Shown: positions 10,864-19,079 of the stretch, piece after piece | Numbering within the stretch: position 1 is the stretch's first letter | Layout of the letters: every line of letters begins with the position of its first letter | Assembly (NCBI GenBank): GCA_003426165.1 | Contig: QUAH01000002.1 | Coordinates: 62,001-126,000, forward strand | Direction of reading: 5' to 3' | Source of the DNA: Candidatus Saccharicenans subterraneus | GTDB taxonomy: Bacteria > Acidobacteriota > Aminicenantia > Aminicenantales > Saccharicenantaceae | Length of the DNA: 64,000 nt | Translations under genes and position numbers: made by a program | Notes under the pieces: generated by a model | Databases searched by the model: none | What the model saw: only the letters and a program-made list of their open reading frames with translations | What the model was told of the DNA's origin: nothing

Positions 10864-11785
10864 ATCCAGAAACCTTCTGACCATTGTCGGACCCACCGCC
10901 GTCGGGAAAAGCGAAACCGCCCTCTACCTGGCCCGGGAATTTTCCGGCGAGGTCATAAGCTGCGATTCGATGCAGGTCTACAAGGGATTCGACCTGGGCA
11001 CGGATAAACCCGGCCCTGAAGCGAGAAAATTTGTTCCCCACCACCTGATAGACATAGTCGAACCCTGGGAACAGTTTTCGGCGGCCGACTTTGCCCGCCT
11101 GGCGGTCGAAACCGCAGAACAGATCATCGCCCGCAGCCGATTGCCGATCGTGGTCGGCGGCACCGGTCTTTACCACCGGGCCCTGGTGGAAGGGCTTTTC
11201 CCGGGACCTGGCCGTGACCCCGAGCTAAGGAAAAGGCTGCGACAGGAAGCCGAGCGGGCCGGCCTGCTTTCACTATACGAGAAATTGAAAGAGGTAGACC
11301 CGGACTATGCCGCCAGGATTACCCCGTCTGATGGTATCCGTATAATCAGGGCCCTTGAAGTCTATTACCTGACGGGAGTGCCGTTATCCAGGCAATTTCT
11401 CCAGACCAGGTCGCCGGCCAGGGAAAAGGGTTTTAATCTCATCCAGATTGGTTTAAAATTAGATAGAAAAGAACTATACCGGAGAATCGAAGCCCGGGTG
11501 GAGCGGATGTTCGCCCTGGGCCTGGTGGAAGAGGTCAGGAACCTGCTGGCCCGGGGAGTGCCGGAAACGGCTACCCCGTTTAAGGGTCTGGGTTACAGGC
11601 AGGTTTTGCAATATTTGCGACGGGAAATAACGCTGGCTGAAGCGATCGAGAAGACCAAGCTGGAAACCAGGCACTTTGCCAAGCGGCAGTTAACCTGGTT
11701 CAGGAAATCGCCCGGGATTACCTGGTTCGAAGCCCAGGACCGGCCCGGACTGAAAAAATTTATAGAAATGAAACTGAGCCAATAA
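10853..11785 (+). CDS. miaA: tRNA dimethylallyltransferase
   Basis: [55 protein letters not shown]. Confidence 0.95.
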   Translation: MDVKSRNLLTIVGPTAVGKSETALYLAREFSGEVISCDSMQVYKGFDLGTDKPGPEARKFVPHHLIDIVEPWEQFSAADFARLAVETAEQIIARSRLPIVVGGTGLYHRALVEGLFPGPGRDPELRKRLRQEAERAGLLSLYEKLKEVDPDYAARITPSDGIRIIRALEVYYLTGVPLSRQFLQTRSPAREKGFNLIQIGLKLDRKELYRRIEARVERMFALGLVEEVRNLLARGVPETATPFKGLGYRQVLQYLRREITLAEAIEKTKLETRHFAKRQLTWFRKSPGITWFEAQDRPGLKKFIEMKLSQ

Positions 11786-11789
11786 AAAT

Positions 11790-13055
11790 ATGGAAAAAGC
11801 AATTCTGGTCAACCTGGCCGTTTCCAGGAAAGACAGGGAGGAAGCGGCCGAATCCCTGGCCGAGCTGGCCGGTCTGGCCGTCTCGGCCGGAGCCACGGTG
11901 GTGGAGAAAATCTATCAAACCCGGAACAGCATCAGTCCCAGGTTTTTCATAGGCGAGGGCAAGGTGGAAGAGCTGGCCGCCCTGGTAGAAAAAACCGGGG
12001 CCGACCTGGTGATCTTCGACGCCAACCTGACCCCGGTTCAGCAGCGCAGCCTGGAAGAAGCCCTGAGGGTTAAGGTCCTGGACCGGACCCAGATTATCCT
12101 GGACATTTTTGCCCAGAGGGCCAGGACCAACGAAGGCAAGCTGCAGGTAGAGCTGGCCCAGCTGACCTACCTGCTGCCGAGGCTTAAAGGTCGCGGCCAG
12201 GCCATGTCCAGGCTGGGCGGCGGCATAGGAACCCGGGGCCCCGGCGAAAAGAAGTTGGAAGAAGACCGGCGCCGCATCACCGACCGCATTACCAGGATAA
12301 AAAAAGAAATCGATGGCCTTCAGAAAAGACGGGCCCGGCAGAGAGAAGGCCGCCGCAGGTCGCCCGTCCCCGCCGTTTCCTTGGTCGGTTATACCAGCGC
12401 CGGGAAATCAACCCTGTTCAACCAGCTGACCAGAGAGAGCCGTTACACCTCACCCCATCTTTTTGCCACGCTGGACCCGATGGTCCGGCGGGTGACTTTT
12501 GCCGACGGCCTTTACTTCTTCCTGTCAGACACCGTCGGCTTCATCAAAAAGCTTCCGGTGGAACTAATTTCGGCCTTCCGGGCCACCCTGGAAGAAATCA
12601 GGGAAGCTGATTGCCTGCTGCACGTGGTCGATGCCACCTCGCCCGAAGCCCTGGACCAGGCGGCCGCGGTCGAGAGAATACTGGAGGACCTGGAGATTTC
12701 CGGACTTCCGGTCATCAAGATATTCAACAAGATAGACCTCCTTCCGGAAAATGAAAAGAAAGAGCTGCTGGCCGGGAACAGGGAGTCGGGAAATTCTCCT
12801 CTTTATGTTTCGGCCCTGAGCGGGGAAGGACTGGAACAGCTAAAAAGCCGCCTGAGGGGACTGCTGTTTGAAAATTATGAAACCTTCAGGCTGCGCATTC
12901 CCAGGACCCGAGCCGAGCTGGCCAGCTCCCTGGCCCGGCAGGCTATCATCATCACCCGGACCGAAACCGACGAGGGCTGGGAATACCAGGTGGCGGCTGA
13001 CCGCAGCCGGGTGTTTCCCTACCTTCCCTACCTCCAGAAAGGAGAGCACCCATGA
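11790..13055 (+). CDS. hflX: GTPase HflX
   Basis: [46 protein letters not shown]. Confidence 0.95.
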   Translation: MEKAILVNLAVSRKDREEAAESLAELAGLAVSAGATVVEKIYQTRNSISPRFFIGEGKVEELAALVEKTGADLVIFDANLTPVQQRSLEEALRVKVLDRTQIILDIFAQRARTNEGKLQVELAQLTYLLPRLKGRGQAMSRLGGGIGTRGPGEKKLEEDRRRITDRITRIKKEIDGLQKRRARQREGRRRSPVPAVSLVGYTSAGKSTLFNQLTRESRYTSPHLFATLDPMVRRVTFADGLYFFLSDTVGFIKKLPVELISAFRATLEEIREADCLLHVVDATSPEALDQAAAVERILEDLEISGLPVIKIFNKIDLLPENEKKELLAGNRESGNSPLYVSALSGEGLEQLKSRLRGLLFENYETFRLRIPRTRAELASSLARQAIIITRTETDEGWEYQVAADRSRVFPYLPYLQKGEHP

Positions 13056-14389
13056 AGAAGATTATAATAATGGCGGCCCTGGCCGGGCTGATATTATTCT
13101 TAAACGCCTGCATCAGCCTGCCGCTCAAGACCGAGTACGTTCCGCCAGCTTTTCACCTGGAAAATCCCCAGCCGGTGGTTCTGGCCCAGCTTAGCCTGAA
13201 CGAACGGCTGGCCTTTGAAGAGGGCTGGAAGAGCCTGAAGCAGGGAAACATCGACCGGGCCAGGAAAGAGTTCGGCAAGCTCGACCGCCAGAATGCCTTT
13301 TTCAACCTGGGGGAAGGCTACTGCCGTCTTTACGAACAACAGCTCTCCGACTCCGAGGCCTTTTTCCTGAAAGCCCTGGAGCTTAACCCGGACCTGATAT
13401 CAGCCCGGGTCGGACTGGCCATCATCTACGAACAGCTCAATAACCAGGAAAAAGAGTTCCTGCAGTTGCGAGAAATTTTGAAGAAAGCTCCCGACCACAA
13501 CTGGGCCAAGCCCAGGTACGAAGACCTGCGTTCCCGGATGACCGAGGCCCTGATGGCCGAGGCCCGGAACTGGCTGAACCAGAAGCGTCCTGACCAGGCC
13601 CGGGAAGCCCTGCTCAAGGCTCTCTTCTATTCGCCAGAGCTCGCGGAGGCTCACCTTCAGCTGGCTCGACTTTACCGCAACGAAAAGAAACTGGCCCAGG
13701 CCCTGACCCACTACCAGGCCCTTTACAACCTGCTTCCCCGGGACAAGCAGGTCCTGAAAGAATACGCCGAAACGCTGGAGGCCAACGATGATTTGAGCAA
13801 GAGCCTGGACATCTACGAGAGATTGAGAGAGCTGGCGCCCGGCGACAAACAGATCCAGGAGAAGGTTGAACACCTCAAAAATTCCCTGGGTATTATTGAA
13901 CTGCCGAGCATGTACAATGAGATCGCCGGTTCCCAGGCCATCACCAGGCAGGACCTGGCCGCCATCCTGGCCGTCAAGTTCAACCAGTTTCTGCCCCAGC
14001 CGTCCGCCCCGCCCATCATCGTCGACATCTCCACCAGCTGGGCGGCCCGGTTTATCATCAGGGTCGTGGCCGCCAGGTTGATGGATAAGTATGACAACCA
14101 CACCTTTGAACCGACCCGGCAGATTACCAGGGCCGAGCTGGCCGACGCCTTTTCCCGGTTAATAAGCTACCTGAAGGGAAAGGGCAAAAAACTGGTGCCC
14201 ATAGTTCCCCCGGAAAGGGTCCAGATCAACGACCTGCCAGCCGATAACTACTATTACCAGCCGGCAGTCAACATGATTGCCTACCAGCTGATGGAACTGG
14301 GCGGCCAGAGACGATTCAACCCCGACCAGCCCGTCTCCGGCATAGAGGCTTTAAGAATTGCCGATATTCTGTTAAACTTGGTTAAATGA
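13052..14389 (+). CDS. TPR-repeat lipoprotein with C-terminal SLH-like region
   Basis: Lipobox-like [10 protein letters not shown], several TPR units, C-terminal [15 protein letters not shown] and [20 protein letters not shown]. Confidence 0.75.
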   Translation: MKKIIIMAALAGLILFLNACISLPLKTEYVPPAFHLENPQPVVLAQLSLNERLAFEEGWKSLKQGNIDRARKEFGKLDRQNAFFNLGEGYCRLYEQQLSDSEAFFLKALELNPDLISARVGLAIIYEQLNNQEKEFLQLREILKKAPDHNWAKPRYEDLRSRMTEALMAEARNWLNQKRPDQAREALLKALFYSPELAEAHLQLARLYRNEKKLAQALTHYQALYNLLPRDKQVLKEYAETLEANDDLSKSLDIYERLRELAPGDKQIQEKVEHLKNSLGIIELPSMYNEIAGSQAITRQDLAAILAVKFNQFLPQPSAPPIIVDISTSWAARFIIRVVAARLMDKYDNHTFEPTRQITRAELADAFSRLISYLKGKGKKLVPIVPPERVQINDLPADNYYYQPAVNMIAYQLMELGGQRRFNPDQPVSGIEALRIADILLNLVK

Positions 14390-14997
14390 ACAAGACGGCA
14401 GAACCGATGGACGAAACCGCCAGGCAGACAGTCGAGCTGAAATCAAATTTTGGAACCATCCCAAACTACCTGACCCTGCTGCGGATTGTCCTGGTCCCGG
14501 TCTTCGTCTTCTTCCTGCTTAAAAACAAACATACCGAGGCCTTCCTGGTTTTCCTGGCCGCCGGGTTGACCGACGTCCTGGACGGCCTGGCCGCCCGAAT
14601 CTGGCATCAGCATTCGGTGGCCGGCCTCTGGCTCGACCCGCTGGCCGACAAGCTGCTCATCTTCAGCAGTTTCTTCCTGTTGAGTATCCCCGATTTCGCC
14701 CATCCCAATACCATGCCCTGGCGGGTTTTCTGGGTGGTCCTCGGCCGGGACCTGTTGATTGTCATCGGGGCGGCGGTGCTTTTCTTTTTGAAAATCAAGC
14801 AGAGTTTCCCGCCCACCCTCATGGGCAAGACCAGTACCGTCTGCCAGGTGTTGACCGTCCTGGCCGTCCTGTTTTTCAATTTTCTGCAGAAGGAAGTCAG
14901 CCTGCTCGGCTGGCTTTACGACCTGACCATCCTGGCCACCGTGCTCTCCGGTCTTCAGTACATCTGGGTGGGAATTTCAGCGCTCAGAAGAAAATAG
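14386..14997 (+). CDS. pgsA: CDP-alcohol phosphatidyltransferase (phosphatidylglycerophosphate synthase)
   Basis: IPNYLTLLRIVLVPVFVFFLL and DVLDGLAARIWHQHSVAGLWLDPLADKLL (CDP-OH-P signature). Confidence 0.92.
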   Translation: MNKTAEPMDETARQTVELKSNFGTIPNYLTLLRIVLVPVFVFFLLKNKHTEAFLVFLAAGLTDVLDGLAARIWHQHSVAGLWLDPLADKLLIFSSFFLLSIPDFAHPNTMPWRVFWVVLGRDLLIVIGAAVLFFLKIKQSFPPTLMGKTSTVCQVLTVLAVLFFNFLQKEVSLLGWLYDLTILATVLSGLQYIWVGISALRRK

Positions 14998-16167
14998 GAT
15001 TTCAGATAATATTCCTTCAAACTGTTCTTTCCAGGCGCCGAGGCTATAATGTTTCTTAACATGCTCCCTGGCCGATAGGCCCATCTGCCGGCCCCTCTCC
15101 GGGTTTTTAACAATCACCTGAAGAAAAGCTCCCAGCGCGGCATAGTCCCGGTAATCAAAAATAAAACCGGTGCGCCCGTGAATGACCAGCTCGGAAGCCG
15201 CCCCTTTTTCCACGACCACCGGAACACCGGCCAGCCCGGCCTCCAGGACCACCCGGCTTAGCGGGTCAAAGCCGGGGAAGATGACTGCCGCCCGAAAGCT
15301 TTTCCACCTGGACTGGAGCTCTGAAAAATCGGTGAATTCCAGTTCCAGGCCGCTTCCGGTTGAAGTCCGACCAAGGCTTTCTTCCAGCTTCCGTTGTCGG
15401 GCCTGGCTCAGACCGGGGAAAAATATGGAAACCGTCTGGATGGGCCACGGTCCGTCTCCGGTGCTGGCCGCAACCTGGCCCAGGGCCTGGACCGCTTCCC
15501 TGACTCTTTTCAGGTCCGGCCCGCTGAAAAACATGGCCACCGCCGCAGGCGGAGAGGCCGGGTCGTCACGGGTTAGCCTGCTCTCAAGCCACCCGGCATC
15601 AATGGCCGGGGGCAAGACCAGGGACTTGGCCCGGGTCCTTTTTCGCCTGAACATCTCGGCCGCCAGTGAAGATTCCAGCAGAACCCTGACCGACAGGTCG
15701 TTGGCCAGGCGGCTGGCCAGCCACCGACCCCAGAAGAAATTCAGCTAGTTGGTCCGGCCGGAGAGCACTTCCCTTATCATCCAGATATGACTGACCCCTT
15801 CCTGGCGGGCGGCCAGGGCCCCGGTCCAGTTGATAAAAGACAGGCTGACCACCAGTTGAACTCTTTTCTTCCTGATAACGGCTGAAATCCTGACGAAACT
15901 GCTGAGGTTATAAACCCAGGCTACGGGCTGACGCCACAGCTCCCGGAAATCGGTCAGGTAATTATGCCCCTTGATGACCCGAGACGGTACCCCTGCTTCT
16001 GAAGCCTGGCTGACCAGCCGACCCCCGGCCGGAAAAATCAATTCGGCGGAAAAAGGTTTATCACCAGGAGTCCTTAGGTAATCAAGGATCTGGCACTCGC
16101 CGCTGCCGAACTCCCCCGAGCCGGCGACAAATAAGACTTCGGGCTTGTTTTCCAGGTTCAAAAACAC
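14977..16167 (-). pseudogene. GT4-type glycosyltransferase interrupted by one in-frame TAG (15745-15747)
   Basis: N-terminal ORF 15745-16167 (...HIWMIREVLSGRTN*) and C-terminal ORF 14977-15654 are in the same frame; the linking sequence reads LNFFWGRWLASRLANDLSVRVLLESSLAAE-MFRRK with only one stop codon. Confidence 0.8.
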
Positions 16168-16251
16168 CTCCTGGCCTGGCCAGCCTGGATGGCAGGTTTA
16201 TAACAAGATTTTATCCCCATCCGACATTAAGTCAAGCCGACCGTTCTTTCA

Positions 16252-16312
16252 GGTTAAGACATGGCATCCAGTCTGGTGGGTCTGTTTGGAAGCAGCGGGG
16301 TGGTAGTCCGGC
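16252..16312 (-). repeat. Copy A of dispersed promoter-upstream element
   Basis: ggttaagacatggcatccagtctggtgggtctgtttggaagcagcggggtggtagtccggc, similar to 27541-27600 and 62992-63050; 16 nt from a TTGACT box (complement 16230-16235). Confidence 0.65.
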
Positions 16313-16395
16313 TGTTTCAGTTTTTTATTGAATTGGAGATATGCCAGATGTTATCATCTTACTGTAAAAAAAAGAATATCAAGAAGGAGTGATTT

Positions 16396-17634
16396 ATGCC
16401 CGACACCAAAGTTTTCAACCGGCTGGCCAGAAGGCTAGAAAGTTTCCGCGACCAGATGGTCGAACTGCAGATGAAGCTCTGTGCCATCCCGGCCATAGCT
16501 CCCGCCAGCGGGGGCGAAGGAGAGGCCCGGAAGGCTGAATTCCTTGAAGCCTACCTGCGGCAGCACGGTATCACCGACCTCAGGCTCATCAAGGCCCCTG
16601 ACGTGGAAGCCCCGGCCGGTTACCGCCCGAACCTCCTGGCCATCTACCGCGGACGTAATTCCAGCCGAACCATCTGGGTGATGTCTCACCTGGATGTGGT
16701 TCCGCCGGGAGAGCTCTCCCAGTGGCGGGGCGACCCCTTCAAGGCCTGGGTGGAAAAGGGTCGCATCTACGGACGCGGCGTTGAAGATAACCAGCAGGAC
16801 ATGGTGGCTTCCATTTTTGCGGTCAGGGCCCTCGTTGCCGAAAAGCTTAAACCATCTTACGACATCGGTCTGGTCCTGGTGGCCGACGAGGAGACCGGGA
16901 GCAAAAAGGGTATCGAGTACGTCCTGAACAATACCGAGGTCTTCAGGAAGGACGACCTGATCATCGTTCCCGATGCCGGCAACAGCCAGGGCACGATGAT
17001 CGAGGTGGCTGAAAAGTCCATCCTCTGGCTCAAGGTCCGAACCCTGGGCCGTCAGGCTCACGGGTCAACCCCGGAAAAGGGAATTAACAGCTTCAAGGCG
17101 GCCAGCTTCCTGATAACCGAGCTCCAGAAACTCTACCAGATTTTCGACAAGAAGGAGCGGTTGTTCAACCCGCCAATTTCCACCTTCGAACCGACCAAGA
17201 AAGAGGCCAACGTGCCGAACATCAACACCATCCCCGGAGAAGATGTGTTTTACATGGACTGCCGGATTCTGCCCCTGTACAAGGTTGAGGATGTCCTGAA
17301 GACAGCCGGGAAAATTGCCGCCGGCATCGAGAAGAAATTCAAGGTCAAAATTGAAATTGAGATCGTCCAGAAGGCCCCGGCTGCCCCGCCGACCTCACCC
17401 AAGGCTCCCGTGGTCCAGGCCCTGAAGAAGGCGGTCCGGGATGTCTACCACAAGGAAGCCCGGGCCATGGGCATCGGCGGTGGAACCGTGGCCGCCCTTT
17501 TCCGCCGGGCCGGTTTCCCGGCTGCCTGCTGGTCCAAGCTGGACGAGACCGCCCACATGCCCAATGAATACTGCATAATTGACAACATGGTGGGCGACGC
17601 CAAGGTCTTTGCCCATGTTTTTGTCCAGGAGTGA
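16396..17634 (+). CDS. M20-family dipeptidase / metallopeptidase
   Basis: VMSHLDVVPPGE, GRGVEDNQQDMVASIFAVRAL, VADEETGSKKGIEYVL. Confidence 0.92.
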   Translation: MPDTKVFNRLARRLESFRDQMVELQMKLCAIPAIAPASGGEGEARKAEFLEAYLRQHGITDLRLIKAPDVEAPAGYRPNLLAIYRGRNSSRTIWVMSHLDVVPPGELSQWRGDPFKAWVEKGRIYGRGVEDNQQDMVASIFAVRALVAEKLKPSYDIGLVLVADEETGSKKGIEYVLNNTEVFRKDDLIIVPDAGNSQGTMIEVAEKSILWLKVRTLGRQAHGSTPEKGINSFKAASFLITELQKLYQIFDKKERLFNPPISTFEPTKKEANVPNINTIPGEDVFYMDCRILPLYKVEDVLKTAGKIAAGIEKKFKVKIEIEIVQKAPAAPPTSPKAPVVQALKKAVRDVYHKEARAMGIGGGTVAALFRRAGFPAACWSKLDETAHMPNEYCIIDNMVGDAKVFAHVFVQE

Positions 17635-17643
17635 GGGTGAAGA

Positions 17644-17970
17644 ATGACAGAGGGAGCTTCCCTGATCCTGGTCCTGACCACATTTCCCGAGACAGAAAAA
17701 GCGGCAGAAGCAGCCCGGATCCTGCTGGAACTCAAACTGGCCGCCTGCTGCACCATTGTTCCGGGAACATCACTCTATACCTGGGAGCGAAAAACCTGTG
17801 AAGAAGCCGAAGTGGTGATGCTGGTAAAGACCCGGGCCTCTCTGTATGCCGAGCTTGAGAAAAAAATCAGGGAAATTCACCCCTACCGGGTACCTGAAAT
17901 CATAGCCCTGCCGATAGTGGCTGCCAGCCAGGCCTACTCGGACTGGGTCAAAGAAGTTACCGGGGAGTAA
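17644..17970 (+). CDS. cutA: Divalent cation tolerance protein CutA
   Basis: LVLTTFPETEKAAEAARILLELKLAACCTIVPG...YTWERK...VMLVKTR...HPYRVPEIIALPI. Confidence 0.94.
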   Translation: MTEGASLILVLTTFPETEKAAEAARILLELKLAACCTIVPGTSLYTWERKTCEEAEVVMLVKTRASLYAELEKKIREIHPYRVPEIIALPIVAASQAYSDWVKEVTGE

Positions 17971-18923
17971 GGCTTTCGTCGCGCGGCCTTGATGGCCACC
18001 CGGATGGTGTTGAGGTTAATCCCGACCGTTTCCTCAACCTCGGCCGTGTAACCTCCGCCCAGAACGATGGCCACCGGGATGTTCAACTTCCTGGCACTTT
18101 CTATCACCAGGCGGTCCCGTTTTCTCAGGGCCTCGGCCGAAACGTCCAGGCCGCTCAGCATATCGCCGCGATATGGATCCGCCCCGGCCAGGTAGACCAC
18201 CAGGTCCGGCCTGAATTCCCGGTAGATCCTGGGAAAATGGGGGCTGAGAGCCTGGAGATAGGCCAAATCATCATCACCGGACCACAGCCCGACATCCAGG
18301 CTGCTGGGTGGTTTTTCGGAAGGATAGATGTCCATCTGGTGGATGGAAAAAGTGAAGACGTAATCCTTCCTTGCAAAAAAGAAAGCCGTGCCGTTTCCCT
18401 GGTGCAGGTCGCAATCGACCACCAGGGCCCGGCCTATCCGGCCAGTTTTTTTCATCTTTTCTATGGCTATGGCGATATCGTTGAACAGGCAGAAACCCTC
18501 GCCGTGGTCGGGAAAGGCATGATGGAAACCGCCTCCCAGGTGCACGGCCAGCCCCGTCCTCAGGGCTTCCTCCACGGTCTGGATGGTGCCCCCGGTCATC
18601 AACAGGAAAAACCTGACCACGTCCAGCGAAAAGGGCAATTCCAGGGCCTGCAGCTCGACCGAAGACAGGTTGCCGGTCATGACCTTTTTGACGTATTTTG
18701 GGGTGTGGACGAGCAGCAGGTCTTCCTCTCTGGCCGGCCTGGCCTGGATGAAATCTTCTGGCCCGGCCCCGAGGGCAATCACCCGCTCGTACAGAAGGCG
18801 GTATTTCTTGACCGGAAAGACATGATGGCCAAGGTTGGCCATCCAGTATTCATTGCTGTAGACAAACCTGAAGGGCAACTTCCAGCCCAGCAGGGTTAGC
18901 ATGGTACCGACCAGGTCTGCCAT
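17934..18923 (-). CDS. Histone deacetylase-superfamily protein (AcuC/HDAC-like)
   Basis: HHAFPDHGEGFCLFNDIAIAIEKM, VVDCDLHQGNGTA, AGADPYRGDMLSGL, GGGYT. Confidence 0.93.
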   Translation of the reverse strand: MADLVGTMLTLLGWKLPFRFVYSNEYWMANLGHHVFPVKKYRLLYERVIALGAGPEDFIQARPAREEDLLLVHTPKYVKKVMTGNLSSVELQALELPFSLDVVRFFLLMTGGTIQTVEEALRTGLAVHLGGGFHHAFPDHGEGFCLFNDIAIAIEKMKKTGRIGRALVVDCDLHQGNGTAFFFARKDYVFTFSIHQMDIYPSEKPPSSLDVGLWSGDDDLAYLQALSPHFPRIYREFRPDLVVYLAGADPYRGDMLSGLDVSAEALRKRDRLVIESARKLNIPVAIVLGGGYTAEVEETVGINLNTIRVAIKAARRKPYSPVTSLTQSE

Positions 18924-19026
18924 TTTTTTCAGGATATCAGAAAACGACTCTTCTTAAAAGAAATTAATTCAGGTGGTCAGCCGGAGGATCGGGTCAAGAT
19001 GGCCAGTCCTCGGGCCTCCGGACGAT

Positions 19027-19062
19027 AAAAAAGAGCCCCGGACTTGAACCAGCCCGGGGCTC
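19027..19062 (-). terminator. Rho-independent terminator downstream of ppdK
   Basis: On minus strand GAGCCCCGG-GCTGGTTCAAGT-CCGGGGCTC followed by TTTTTT. Confidence 0.8.
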
Positions 19063-19079
19063 CTGAAAAATTCGCTTTC

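Noticed and set aside
16280-16300. SRP-RNA-like string GTCTGTTTGGAAGCAGC in element copy A (GGAAGCAGC also in B)
   Set aside because: Lacks the GGAA tetraloop and flanking domain IV pairing; copy C has lost it, so resemblance to 4.5S RNA is likely chance
16261-16392. 43-aa ORF (MASSLVGLFGSSGVVVRLFQ...) starting in element copy A
   Set aside because: Corresponding frames in copies B and C terminate after 13-17 codons with different peptides, so the element is not conserved as coding
18990-19015. Possible degenerate fourth copy of the dispersed element (GGGTCAAGATGGCCAG...) upstream of the HDAC-like gene
   Set aside because: Only ~10 nt match and no correctly spaced -35 box
19027-19062. tRNA 3'-end-like GGTTCAAGTCC within the ppdK downstream hairpin
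   Set aside because: No cloverleaf, T-stem pairing incomplete; perfectly explained as a rho-independent terminator with U-tract
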